Part shown: positions 35,146 through 44,528 of the stretch, in pieces | How positions within the stretch are numbered: the stretch's first letter is position 1 | How the letters are laid out: the number at the start of each line of letters is the position of its first letter | NCBI GenBank assembly: GCA_963710725.1 | Contig: CAVQBJ010000002.1 | Location: 372,001 to 436,000 of the forward strand | Length of the DNA: 64,000 nt | DNA from: CAVQBJ01 sp963710725 | GTDB lineage: Bacteria; Actinomycetota; Thermoleophilia; Solirubrobacterales; Solirubrobacteraceae | Direction: 5' to 3' | The notes under the pieces: generated by a model | Told to the model about the DNA's origin: nothing | The model's input: the letters and a program-made list of their open reading frames with translations, nothing else | Databases searched by the model: none | Position numbers and translations under genes: made by a program

Positions 35146-37842
35146 TCAGGCGGCGCGCTGGACCGCGTCGCGCGTCGCGCGCCAGCTCTCGAGCAGCTCC
35201 AGGGTGAGCGGCCGCCCGATGAAGAAGCCCTGGACGGCGTCGCATCCGATCTCCCGAAGCAGCGAGAGCTGCTCATCGGTCTCGATGCCCTCGGCGACCA
35301 CGCTGACCCCGAGCTGGTGACCGAGCTCGGTCACCATCCGTACGAGCGGACTCTCGCCGGCCGATAGCTGCTCGACGAACGAGCGGTCGATCTTCAGCTC
35401 GTCGACGACGAGGCGCTGCAGATGCGCGAGCGAGGTGTAACCGGTGCCGAAGTCGTCGATCGCCACGCGGATGCCGAGCGAGCGCAGGCGTTCGAGCTCC
35501 CTGGCCACCAGTGCCATATCGGCGAGCAGCACGGTCTCGGTCACCTCGAGGATGAGGCGTGCCGGCTCGATGCGGGCCGCCTCCACGGCGGCCCGGACGT
35601 GCTCTGAGAGCTCACCGGAGAGCAGGTGGCGTCCGGAGATGTTGACGGCGATGCTCAGCTCGGCGTAGGCGGCATCCGACCAGCGCGACAACTGCTCGAG
35701 CGCCGTCGCGAGCACCCAGCAGTCGAGGCGGATGATGAGATCGCTCTGCTCGGCCACCGGAATGAAGTCGCCGGGCTGGCAGAGCCCGTGTCCGCGACGC
35801 TCCCACCGCACGAGCGCCTCCACGCTGCGCATCGCGCCGGTGCGCGCGTCGACGACCGGCTGGAAGAGCAGGAACAGCCCATCGCCGCCCGCGTCGAGCG
35901 CGACATGCAGGTCCTGCTCCACCGCCGCCTGGGCGATGAGCGCGCCCTGCAGGCTCTCGTCGTACACCTCGACGCGGCCACTGCCGGCCTGCTTGGCTCG
36001 ATGCACGGCGAGGTCGGCGCGGGCGAGCAGCTGGGACGGCTCGTCGGCCGCGTCCTGGAGGGCGAAGGCGACGCCCACCGACACGCCGAGGCTCACGGTC
36101 ACGGCTTGCACCTGCATCGTCGCGGTCATGGCCTCGAGCAGGCGCTCCCCGAGCGCCGTCGCCTCGCTCGGGTCCTCGAGCCCCTCGGCGATCACGAGGA
36201 ACTCGTCGCCGCCCAGCCGGGCGAGGAAGTCCCCGCGCCGCGCCGCGGCGTTCAGCCGCTGGGCGATCTCCTTGAGAATCGCGTCCCCCACGCCGTGGCC
36301 GTGGGTGTCGTTAGCCCTCTTGAAGTCGTCGAGGTCGATGAACAGCGCGGCCAGCGGGGCGCCTGAACGCTGCGCGCGCGCGAGCGCCTGCTCGAGGAAC
36401 TCGACCGTCGCGGCGCGATTGTGAAGGCTCGTCAACGAGTCGTGCGTCGCCTGGTGCACAAGCCGCTGCTGCAGTGCATCGCGCTCCATGACCGACCCCG
36501 ACAGCACCTCCACCGACTCGTGCAGGGCTCGCCCGAGGCGACCCGGGAGCGGCTCGCTCAGCACCGGATCGTCGAACGCGCACTCCGACAGCGCGCGGGT
36601 CTGCGCCTCCATCAGGCGAAGGTTGTTCACGAGGTCGTTGAACGCCTCCGAGACGACCACGGTCTCCTTCGGCCCGCGCGCCGTCGGCACGAGCGCCGCG
36701 AGGTCGCCGTCGCTGACGGCGCGAGCTCGGGCCTCGAGCACTCGCAGCGGCCCGGTGATCGACCGGGCCAGCAGCAGCGCGACGCCGATCGTCAGGCCGG
36801 CGGCGATGAGCAGCTCGGCGAGCAGCAGCCGGAAGCCGCTCGTGTTCTGGTTGCGCAGCGCGACCGCCCGGTCGCGGACCTGCGCCTCCGCTGCGCTGAC
36901 GATCGGGTACAGCTGGTTCGAGCCCTCGACCCCGGAACGGAAGGTCTGCGAGAGCCGAACGAGCGACTCGAAGCTCGACGTGGCCGCAGCCGGCGACACG
37001 CGACCGTTCAGAGCGCCGCGGACGAGCGGCGCATAGCCTCGCTCGCCCGGGGAGTCCTGAAAGCGGCTCCACAGCACGGCGATCTCTCCGCCGGCATCGT
37101 GCAACCGCTGCCCGGCTTCGCTGAGGAGCGCGACGTCCTCGCCGAGCAGGCTGAGCTGCGACGGCGGGTGCGCTCCCGGCAGCTCGATGATGCTGACCTG
37201 GGCCTCCTCGGAGATGCCGGCGCTGAGCGCGTCGTTCGCCGCGCTGAGCGAGCCGAGCGCCGCCTGCAGCGCGGCGCTGCCGGTCAGCCCGGCGATCCGC
37301 CCCTGCAGCCCGGCAAGCCGGGCGTCGAAGGCCGCCGACAGCTCCGCATCGAGCCGCTCGTATGCGGTGTCCGCTGGCGAGCCACCGAGGCGGCCGGAGT
37401 CGATCCCGCGGCGCACGGCGGCCAGGCCGGTGGCGAACCCTGGTGGAACGAGCGGTCCGAGTGGCGGCAGCGCGGCGTTGACCGCCAGGCGCGCCTGCGG
37501 AAGCGACTCGTTGGAGAAGCCGAGCAGAGCAGAGATGTTCGGGATGTCGAATCCGAACTGCTTCGCGCGCAGCCAGCCCTCGGTGGGGACACGCTCCTGC
37601 TCGAGCAGCTGGCGCAGCGTGGCGAGCCGGTTCAGCGACGGAACCTCTCGCTCGATCGAGGCCGCCCGCTGCGCGGTCTGGTAGCGCTGCTGCAGCAACG
37701 CGGCTCCGCCGATCGCAAGCGTGACGACCGGCAGCACCACGGCGACCACGAGCCGCCCGGTGACGCCCCGGGCGCGGGAGGCCCGCCGGCGCGCGCGCGC
37801 GTCACCGACGGACGAATCGCGCGCGGCGTCCGAGCCGTTCAC
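35146..37842 (-). CDS. Membrane HAMP-GGDEF-EAL c-di-GMP protein
   Basis: The 898-aa protein has TM1 at about 28-50 and a long, largely helical extracytoplasmic sensor (about 50-335; nitrate-sensor-like start LNRLATLRQLLEQERVPTEG). TM2 leads into a HAMP domain (ARSITGPLRVLEARARAVS, about 355-400). The GGDEF domain has intact RLGGDEF near 540. The EAL domain has VEALVRW, NISGRHL, EVTETVLL, DDFGTGYTSL, KIDRSFV and EGIET, all consistent with active phosphodiesterase. GTG 37842 follows AAGGA. Both activities appear possible. It is divergent from the double GGDEF gene, 214 nt away. Confidence 0.93.
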   Translation of the reverse strand: MNGSDAARDSSVGDARARRRASRARGVTGRLVVAVVLPVVTLAIGGAALLQQRYQTAQRAASIEREVPSLNRLATLRQLLEQERVPTEGWLRAKQFGFDIPNISALLGFSNESLPQARLAVNAALPPLGPLVPPGFATGLAAVRRGIDSGRLGGSPADTAYERLDAELSAAFDARLAGLQGRIAGLTGSAALQAALGSLSAANDALSAGISEEAQVSIIELPGAHPPSQLSLLGEDVALLSEAGQRLHDAGGEIAVLWSRFQDSPGERGYAPLVRGALNGRVSPAAATSSFESLVRLSQTFRSGVEGSNQLYPIVSAAEAQVRDRAVALRNQNTSGFRLLLAELLIAAGLTIGVALLLARSITGPLRVLEARARAVSDGDLAALVPTARGPKETVVVSEAFNDLVNNLRLMEAQTRALSECAFDDPVLSEPLPGRLGRALHESVEVLSGSVMERDALQQRLVHQATHDSLTSLHNRAATVEFLEQALARAQRSGAPLAALFIDLDDFKRANDTHGHGVGDAILKEIAQRLNAAARRGDFLARLGGDEFLVIAEGLEDPSEATALGERLLEAMTATMQVQAVTVSLGVSVGVAFALQDAADEPSQLLARADLAVHRAKQAGSGRVEVYDESLQGALIAQAAVEQDLHVALDAGGDGLFLLFQPVVDARTGAMRSVEALVRWERRGHGLCQPGDFIPVAEQSDLIIRLDCWVLATALEQLSRWSDAAYAELSIAVNISGRHLLSGELSEHVRAAVEAARIEPARLILEVTETVLLADMALVARELERLRSLGIRVAIDDFGTGYTSLAHLQRLVVDELKIDRSFVEQLSAGESPLVRMVTELGHQLGVSVVAEGIETDEQLSLLREIGCDAVQGFFIGRPLTLELLESWRATRDAVQRAA

Positions 37843-38056
37843 CTGCGTCCTTGCAGGTCGATATGGGGGGGGCAGCCGGGGGGCATGACTGTGGATGCCG
37901 ACGTACCGTGCTGGTATCGACCGCGCCCGGAATCCCCTTGAGACACGGGCCTGTCGGGCTACGACGCGGTTCCGCGGGCGCGCGGCGGCCCCGCCCGAGC
38001 GCCGAACCGCGCCTGCGCGCTTCAAGCGAGCCCTCGCGCGCGTCGATAATGGGGCC

Positions 38057-40276
38057 GTGACGTCGGACCCGTCCACGCTCGGCAGCGATGGCGACCGGGG
38101 CCGCCTGGTGGACATGGCCGCACGCCTGCGTCCGGCGGCCCGCTGCACCTGCGCGTTCGCGCTCGCGGCCGCGTGCGTCGGGCTGCCGACCTTCGGCATC
38201 TGCCCGCTCATCGTCCTGGCCGCCGGCGGGGTGCTGTTCGAGGCGTGCTGCGCCCTGTTGCCGCGCAGCCGCCGTCCACAGCTCGTGGTCGGGGCGACCT
38301 GGTTCGCTGGCACGGCGCTCACGGCCGGCGCCCTCGCCCTGGCCAGCGGGCCCCGCCTCTACGTGCTGGCGATGTTCGCCTACCCGATCATCTTCCTCGC
38401 CGTGCTGCTGCCGGCCCGGATCGTGGCCCCCGCCGCGCTCGCCACCGTGCTGACCATCGTCGGGCTCGGCTTCGCACTCGACGCCGGGGCGGTCCAGCGC
38501 TTCCCGCCGCTCGTCCTCTACCCGACCCTCACCGTCCTGGTCACCGCGCTCGGCGCTTCGCTCGCGCGCGAGAAGGACGTGGCCTCGCGACGCTCGGCCT
38601 TCGTCGACGAGCTCACCGGTCTGCTCAACCGATCGGCGCTCGCGGCTCGGCTCGCCGAGCTGGCCCACCAGGCGGATGCGCGTGGCGAGCACGTGGCCCT
38701 GATCGTCGCTGACATTGACCACTTCAAGGCGATCAACGACCGTCATGGGCACGCCCGTGGCGACGTCGTGCTCGCCGCCGTGGCCCGGCGCATGAGCGTG
38801 TCGCTCGGCGGCGGAGCCTCGCTGTATCGACTCGGCGGCGAGGAGTTCGTCGTGCTGCTGCCCGGGGCGACGCTGTCCGCCGCAGAGCAGGAGGCCGAGC
38901 GGCTGCGCGCAACCGTCGCGGGATGCCCGGTTGATGACGTCGCCGTCACGGCGTCCTTCGGCGTGGCGCTGTCGCAACCGCCGGGCTTCGACTTCGACCG
39001 GGTGTTCGCGGCCGCCGACGGCGCCGTCTACGCGGCCAAGCGCGACGGGCGCGATCGCGTGCGCGTGGCGACGCCGGCGTCGACGGTCGTCGCGCTGCGT
39101 TCCTCCCCCTCCGCGGAGCGCCGATCCCCCGCGCGCCCGCCGGCCGCCGGCACGGCGGCGGCCACCGTGGCGGCGGCGCCCTGCCCGCTCGCCCCCGAAG
39201 CGAGCGTCGCCGGCGGATGGCTCGCCCGCGACGATCACGAGCGCGCGCAGCTCGTGGCCACAGCGCAGCGTTCGCAGCTGCTCGGCCTCCTGCTCATCTA
39301 TCCCTGCGCGCTCGCCGCGCTGCTCGCCGCGGCCCCCGAGTTCGGCTGGTGGATCCCCGTGCCACCCATGATCGGTGCCGCCGTGCTCCTGGTCACCGTG
39401 GCGATCCTGCCGCGTCTGCGCCGGCCCGAGCGCGCGCTCGCCCTCGCCTGGCTCTTCGCCGAGATCGCCGCCGCCTGCGGCTGGCTCGTCGCTCACCCTC
39501 ACGCGGGCGACTCGATGCTCGTCGCGCTCCCCGCGCTCGGCCTCCTGGTGGCGACGTTCAGTCCCGCCTTCCCGCCGCGCGCCGTCGCCGTCGGCGCGGC
39601 CGTCAGCGCCGCGCTGATGTTCGCCGTCGCCGTCGGTTACGACCCCTCGCTCGCCGCGCAGGCCCCCGGCATCGTCGCGCTCGCGGTCGCGCTCACGGTC
39701 ACCGTGGCCGTCGTCGGCGCGACCGTCGGGCGCTCGACGGTCGATCATCTCGAGGTCGGCGTGGTCGACGAGCTGACCGGCCTGCTCAACCGCGCGGCCC
39801 TGAAGGCGCGCGTCGTCGAGCTCTCCAGGCTGGCGATGCGCGACGCGCAGATCGCGCTCATCGTCGGCGACCTCGACCAGCTCAAGCGCATCAACGACGA
39901 GCATGGGCACGCCGCCGGCGACGACGTCCTGCGCGAGGTGTCCCGTCGCGTGCGCGGGGAGCTACGCACGTTCGACACCGTCTATCGCATCGGGGGCGAC
40001 GAGTTCCTCGCGCTGCTCCCGTCCATCGACGAGGACGCCGCGACGGTGGCCGAGCGCCTGCGGATGGCGGTGCACGACCCGCCGATCGGCGCAACGCCGG
40101 TGACGGTGTCCCTCGGCGTCGCGCTCTCGCCACCGGGCGACGCCTTCGACTACGACACGCTGTTCGCCCGGGCGGACGGCGCGCTCTACGAAGCCAAGCG
40201 CGCCGGTCGTGATTGCGTTCGCCTCGCCGAGCCGCCCCGCGCCGCGAGCGCGGCCAGCAAGCAGCTCGCCGTCTGA
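38057..40276 (+). CDS. Tandem double TM-GGDEF diguanylate cyclase
   Basis: The 739-aa protein is two complete membrane-cyclase modules in a row. Module 1 has about five TM helices (28-160) and a GGDEF domain (VDELTGLLNRSAL at 185, RLGGEEF near 258). After a Pro/Ala-rich linker (about 345-395), module 2 has about six TM helices (409-561) and a second GGDEF (VDELTGLLNRAAL near 570, RIGGDEF near 645). Both active-site motifs are of the active GG(D/E)EF type. The halves are similar enough to suggest internal duplication. One chain could dimerise its own cyclase domains. GTG 38057 is the most likely start. Confidence 0.9.
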   Translation: MTSDPSTLGSDGDRGRLVDMAARLRPAARCTCAFALAAACVGLPTFGICPLIVLAAGGVLFEACCALLPRSRRPQLVVGATWFAGTALTAGALALASGPRLYVLAMFAYPIIFLAVLLPARIVAPAALATVLTIVGLGFALDAGAVQRFPPLVLYPTLTVLVTALGASLAREKDVASRRSAFVDELTGLLNRSALAARLAELAHQADARGEHVALIVADIDHFKAINDRHGHARGDVVLAAVARRMSVSLGGGASLYRLGGEEFVVLLPGATLSAAEQEAERLRATVAGCPVDDVAVTASFGVALSQPPGFDFDRVFAAADGAVYAAKRDGRDRVRVATPASTVVALRSSPSAERRSPARPPAAGTAAATVAAAPCPLAPEASVAGGWLARDDHERAQLVATAQRSQLLGLLLIYPCALAALLAAAPEFGWWIPVPPMIGAAVLLVTVAILPRLRRPERALALAWLFAEIAAACGWLVAHPHAGDSMLVALPALGLLVATFSPAFPPRAVAVGAAVSAALMFAVAVGYDPSLAAQAPGIVALAVALTVTVAVVGATVGRSTVDHLEVGVVDELTGLLNRAALKARVVELSRLAMRDAQIALIVGDLDQLKRINDEHGHAAGDDVLREVSRRVRGELRTFDTVYRIGGDEFLALLPSIDEDAATVAERLRMAVHDPPIGATPVTVSLGVALSPPGDAFDYDTLFARADGALYEAKRAGRDCVRLAEPPRAASAASKQLAV

Positions 40277-40293
40277 CGAGTCCCCCGTTGCCC

Positions 40294-40917
40294 TCAGCGA
40301 AGCAACAGCCGGATCACCGGCTCCGCGCGCCGCGCATCCGGCTGCTCGCCGGTGATCAGATCGAGGTAGACGTAGCTCTCGATCAGACGCACGAGGACGA
40401 AGGCGACCTCGTGCAGATCCACCGGCAACGTGAGGCGCTCGGCGGCCGACTCCTCGATCAGAAGGCGGTGCATTGCGTCGATGAGACGCGGCTGGAAGTC
40501 CGTGTCGCGACGGGTGAGCAGGCGCATCGCCGACTCGCCCTCGTCGCTCAGCCAGCGCCGCATGCCGCTGCTGGCGATCACGGCCTCGATGAACCGCGTC
40601 ACGACCTGCACGACCCGCTCGGGCCCGCGCTCGGGCGTCTGCTGCTCGATCGAGTCGAGCGTGCGCCGAGCGAGGGACCAGATGACCTCCACGAGCAGCT
40701 GCTCGCGCGAGCCGACCCAGCGGTAGAGCGTCACGCGATTGACACCCAGCTCATCGGCGAGCGCGCTCATGTCGATCCGCCGGCCGTCCTGAAATGAGCG
40801 CCGCGCGAGCTTGAAGGCGTCGAGCGCGGTCGGTCGCCGCCCGGCACTGTCGTCGGCGAGCTGCCGTTGCAGCTTCGTGACCGGGCGTCCCGTCTCCCGC
40901 GTGTGCGCACCCGTCAT
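40294..40917 (-). CDS. TetR-family regulator (QsdR-like)
   Basis: The 207-aa protein has the TetR helix-turn-helix as IDMSALADELGVNRVTLYRW followed by VGSREQLLVEVIWSLA, very like QsdR-type regulators of Rhodococcus, which I recall as regulators of lactone/quorum-signal degradation. The C-terminal ligand region is generic. ATG 40917 (MTGAHTRETG) is chosen over a longer frame to 40992. It converges on the double GGDEF gene (18 nt) and diverges from the GH76-like gene. Confidence 0.88.
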   Translation of the reverse strand: MTGAHTRETGRPVTKLQRQLADDSAGRRPTALDAFKLARRSFQDGRRIDMSALADELGVNRVTLYRWVGSREQLLVEVIWSLARRTLDSIEQQTPERGPERVVQVVTRFIEAVIASSGMRRWLSDEGESAMRLLTRRDTDFQPRLIDAMHRLLIEESAAERLTLPVDLHEVAFVLVRLIESYVYLDLITGEQPDARRAEPVIRLLLR

Positions 40918-41154
40918 CGGCCGGCATGCTACCCGCGAGCGGCCGGCCAGCCACGGTGGCCCTTGCCGGTGCGTCGCGGCCGGCGGACGCATGTTCTGGA
41001 AAAGGGCACCGACGCGCCAGGCCCGCCCGGTTCGCTGCCGACAACAGTGAGGGAGACGCCACTCGCCACCGCGCGCGCGGCGACAACCCGACCCGGCCCA
41101 GCGCCCCGCGAGGCGGGTTCCGCCGGAACCCCGGTACCGCGAAATCCCCTTTTC

Positions 41155-42363
41155 TTGACCGAGAACCGAACCCCCCCGCCCACCGACACCGCCGTCCGTC
41201 GCCGGTCGCTCGCGAGTCGCCGGCGTGCCTGGCGCAGAGGCATGGCCGCCGCCGCACTCGTCGCGGTCCTCACCGGCGTTTCGCTCGCGCCCGCCGAGGG
41301 CCAGTCGTCGCCCACCGCCCCGGGCGCCAGCGCGGCCACGGCACGCTATCTACAGCTCGCCGACGAGGGTCTGCACCAGCAGGCCGCGCGCTGGGGCACG
41401 TCGACCGACCATTGGTTCTGCGAGACGCTTGGCTGCGGCGGCGCCTACCCGCTGCTCACCATCTGGGGCGTCGTGCGCATGTTCGAGGCGGCCGACGGCG
41501 TCGAGCTGGCCTCCCCCTCGCCCTCACACCGCGCGACCGTCGAGTCCTACGCCGGCCAGGCCGAGAAGCTGTACTGGAACCGTTACCTGAATGGCTACGA
41601 CCCCTATCCCGGCGATGACTACCCCGCCGCCCAGGCGTGGTTCGACGATAACGGCTGGCTCGGGCTCGCCTTCGTCGACGCGTACCGCGCGACCGGCCAA
41701 GGGCGGTGGCTCGGCGACGCCCAGCGGGCGTTGAGCTTCATCGCCGCGCGCGGCTGGTCGGGCGGCGGCCCCGGAGCCGGGATGTGGTGGAACACCCAGC
41801 ACCAGCAGCACTCGGGCGAGGCGCTGGCCGCCGACAGCCTGCTCGCGATCATGCTCTATGACGCGACCCGCAACGGCGCGGACCTGCGCGACGCGCAGAC
41901 GTGGATCGATTGGGCGAATGCCAACGACATCGGCTTCAGCGGCCTGTACGACAGCGAGGGCCCGGGCAGCTCGATCATCGACTACATCGAGGCGCCGCTC
42001 ATCTACGCGCAGTACCTCCTCTGCCAGGCCACCGGTCGCAACAGCTACTGCACCCACGCGGCCGCGCAGTCGAGCACCCTCACCCGCATCTACGGCACGG
42101 CCTACAACCTCGCGCCACTGTACGACTCGATCTTCTTCCAGTGGATGATGGCCTACGACCAGGCCACCGGCGGCGACCACTGGGTGGCCGTCGCCGAGGA
42201 CAACGCGACCGCCGCGCAGGCGCACGCGAGCGACGCCCAGGGCCTGTGGCTCGGAAGCTGGTGGGGCGGCCCGATCCGCGACCGCAACACACAGCCGAAC
42301 ATGTTCCGGACGATGGCCGGGACGACGAGCCTCTACGCCTGGCTCGCCTATTACGGCGGCTGA
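41155..42363 (+). CDS. Secreted GH76-like glycoside hydrolase (copy 1)
   Basis: An exported protein of the GH76 (alpha-1,6-mannanase) fold. The signal peptide comprises an Arg-rich N-region (RRRSLASRRRAWRRG) and a hydrophobic core to about APAEG. The catalytic Asp pair is Asp164-Asp165 in WFDDNGWLGLAF, followed by YRATGQGRWLGDAQ and MWWNTQHQQHSGEA. The expected substrate is a mannan-type surface polysaccharide. The start is uncertain: TTG 41155 gives the best signal peptide, GTG 41047 adds 36 residues, and ATG 41242 loses the basic region. A GGDEF/HD-GYP gene follows after 108 nt. Paralogue at 56417-57613. Confidence 0.8.
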   Translation: MTENRTPPPTDTAVRRRSLASRRRAWRRGMAAAALVAVLTGVSLAPAEGQSSPTAPGASAATARYLQLADEGLHQQAARWGTSTDHWFCETLGCGGAYPLLTIWGVVRMFEAADGVELASPSPSHRATVESYAGQAEKLYWNRYLNGYDPYPGDDYPAAQAWFDDNGWLGLAFVDAYRATGQGRWLGDAQRALSFIAARGWSGGGPGAGMWWNTQHQQHSGEALAADSLLAIMLYDATRNGADLRDAQTWIDWANANDIGFSGLYDSEGPGSSIIDYIEAPLIYAQYLLCQATGRNSYCTHAAAQSSTLTRIYGTAYNLAPLYDSIFFQWMMAYDQATGGDHWVAVAEDNATAAQAHASDAQGLWLGSWWGGPIRDRNTQPNMFRTMAGTTSLYAWLAYYGG

Positions 42364-42471
42364 CCCGACCTTCCGGCCGCGCGGCCTACGACATGTGTCC
42401 GCGGCCATCACGCGGGCGGGGCGTGGCTGCCGATGCATGCCCATGCTCTCGTCGCGGCCGCGAGACCCTCG

Positions 42472-44121
42472 ATGATCAGGCGATGGCTGGCGCCCGCGCT
42501 GGCCGCCCTGCTCGCGCTCGGCTCGATCACCGCAATCGTCATCCTGCAGCGGCGCGCCGCCGCCTATCCCGACGCGAAGGCCAAGCTGTCATCGATCGCC
42601 GCGACGGCCGGCGACGTGGCGAGGCAGCCGCTGCTGCAGCTCGTCAACCACGTCGCCCCTGCGTCCGTCGTCACGGCCGAGATGACCACCGGCCAGCGCT
42701 CGACCTGGGACGCCCTCGCCGCGCTCGAGCGCGAAGCGCCGACGGCGGCGCTGCGAGCCATCGGGCCGCCGCTTCGCGCGTGGTTCGCGGCTACGGACAC
42801 GGCTCGGGCGGCCCTGGTGGCCAACCCGACGTTGACCCGCTCCCAGACGTTCGTGATGGCCCTCAGCCTCGGGCTGCCGGTGGTCCGGGCGGCATCTGCG
42901 ACGTCGAGCGCGTTCGCGCGCGCGCAGTCGCAGTACAGCAGCCTCAGCGCCCGCGCGCTGACGATCGCCACGATCGGCTCGGTCCTCGCGATCGTCGCCC
43001 TGCTGCTCGGCTTCCTCGTCTTCTACCGCCGCTGGCTCGCGGTGCGCTCGACGCTCGCCGGCCACCTCGCCCGCAGCCGCCACGACGCGATGACCGACTC
43101 CCTGACCGGCCTCGGCAATCGCCGCGCGCTCATCGAAGGGCTCGCCGAGGGCATCGACACCGCCACGAGTGCCGACCCGCTTGTGCTCGCGCTCTATGAC
43201 CTCGACGGCTTCAAGGGCTACAACGACACGTTCGGACACCTGGCCGGCGACGCCCTGCTCGTGCGTGCCGCCGAGCGGCTCGTCGGCGCCGTCGAGGGGA
43301 TCGGGCGGGCCTACCGCATGGGCGGCGACGAGTTCTGCACGCTGACCACCGTCGGCCCCGACGGCGTGGACGCGATGCGCGAGCGCGCGACCGCGGCGCT
43401 GCTGGAGTCCGGACTCGCGTTCGATATCGCGTGCTCGTGTGGCACCGTGCTCGTGCCGCGCGAGGCGGCGAGCCCGGAATCGGCGCTCCAGCTCGCCGAT
43501 CGGCGCATGTACGAGCAGAAGGCGACCGGGCACACGTCGGCGAGCCGCCAGAGCGCCGACGTGCTGCTGAAGGTCCTCAGCGAGAAGGACGGCGATCTCG
43601 GCCATCACATCGGCGACGTCGCCGCGCTCGCCCAGGCCACCGCGCAGCGACTCGGCCTCGCTACCGAGGACGTTCGCCGCGTGCGACTCGCCGCCGAGCT
43701 GCACGACGTCGGCAAGAGCGCCATCCCCGATGCGATCCTCAACAAGCCGGCGGCGCTCGACGCCGACGAGTGGACCTTCATGCGGGCCCACACCGTCATC
43801 GGCGAGCGCATCATCCGGGCCGCGCCGTCGCTCGCCGACGTCGCCGAGCTCGTCCGCGCGAGCCACGAGCGAGTCGATTCGAGCGGCTACCCGGACGGCA
43901 TCGGTGGCGAGTCGATCCCCCTCGGGGCGCGCATCATCGCCGTGTGCGACGCGTTCGACGCGATGATCTCACCGCGCCCGTACCGCGAGCCGGTGACCAT
44001 CAGCGAGGCGCTCCAGGAGCTGCGCCGCTGTCGCGGATCCCAGTTCGACCCCCGCATCGTCGACGCCTTCTGCGCGCTCATCGACAGTCGCGCGCCGCGT
44101 CGGGCGCACCTCGCGGCCTGA
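42472..44121 (+). CDS. Membrane GGDEF and HD-GYP c-di-GMP protein, second copy
   Basis: The 549-aa protein is a full-length paralogue of the one at 11666-13294, with the same start (MIRRWLAPA), two TM helices and a similar linker FLVFYRRW. The GGDEF domain is intact (AYRMGGDEFCTL). The HD-GYP domain has LHDVGKSAIPDAILNKP and HERVDSSGYPDG. The catalytic domains are nearly identical between copies, while the extracytoplasmic sensors (about 30-170) differ, so the two probably respond to different cues with the same output. It follows the GH76-like gene on the same strand. Confidence 0.93.
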   Translation: MIRRWLAPALAALLALGSITAIVILQRRAAAYPDAKAKLSSIAATAGDVARQPLLQLVNHVAPASVVTAEMTTGQRSTWDALAALEREAPTAALRAIGPPLRAWFAATDTARAALVANPTLTRSQTFVMALSLGLPVVRAASATSSAFARAQSQYSSLSARALTIATIGSVLAIVALLLGFLVFYRRWLAVRSTLAGHLARSRHDAMTDSLTGLGNRRALIEGLAEGIDTATSADPLVLALYDLDGFKGYNDTFGHLAGDALLVRAAERLVGAVEGIGRAYRMGGDEFCTLTTVGPDGVDAMRERATAALLESGLAFDIACSCGTVLVPREAASPESALQLADRRMYEQKATGHTSASRQSADVLLKVLSEKDGDLGHHIGDVAALAQATAQRLGLATEDVRRVRLAAELHDVGKSAIPDAILNKPAALDADEWTFMRAHTVIGERIIRAAPSLADVAELVRASHERVDSSGYPDGIGGESIPLGARIIAVCDAFDAMISPRPYREPVTISEALQELRRCRGSQFDPRIVDAFCALIDSRAPRRAHLAA

Positions 44122-44189
44122 GCCGCGAGGTGCCGACAGCGGCGGCGGCGCCGGGGTGGTGTCCGCTTTCGTCCAGTCCGGAGTGCCGG

Positions 44190-44528
44190 ATGTTCGTTGA
44201 GCCGGCGGCCGGGTGGTGGGCCAGCCGCGGGGCCGCGCCGATGGATGACACGACCCCGATGGATGACAGGACCCACATGATCAAGCAGCCCCGCACCGCA
44301 GTGATCGCGCAGCTCGTGCGCGAAGAGATCTACGACGTCGACCCGGCGGCCGTGGCTGGGGCGCTCGTCGCCCGCATGGTCGCTCGGCGCCTCGTGCCCG
44401 ACAGCACGTTTCGCAACCAGGGCAGTTCGCGGCCGCGCCGGGCGGCCGACGTGCGCTCGTTCCGCCCCACCAGCCGCGCCCGCTCGTTCCACCTGTGCGA
44501 GCGGCGTCCCGGTTCGCTGCACGCCTAA
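44190..44528 (+). CDS. Small protein with FlgM-like anti-sigma motif
   Basis: The 112-aa frame contains PRTAVIAQLVREEIYDVDPA followed by AVAGALVARMV, which resembles the sigma-28-binding helices of FlgM (…IxxGxYxVDxxxVAxxL). The rest is basic and disordered. A GGAG six nt before ATG 44190 supports this start; ATGs at 44241, 44259 and 44277 are alternatives. The ATGs at 44241 and 44259 come from an 18-nt duplicated segment (MDDTTP, MDDRTH). The downstream methyltransferase converges and overlaps by 4 nt. The FlgM relation is a motif-level inference; no flagellar genes are in the window. Confidence 0.5.
   Translation: MFVEPAAGWWASRGAAPMDDTTPMDDRTHMIKQPRTAVIAQLVREEIYDVDPAAVAGALVARMVARRLVPDSTFRNQGSSRPRRAADVRSFRPTSRARSFHLCERRPGSLHA

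Noticed and set aside
41047..41154. Longer N-terminus for the first GH76-like protein
   Set aside because: It would place a long Pro/Arg-rich stretch before the signal peptide and has no ribosome site, though it cannot be excluded.
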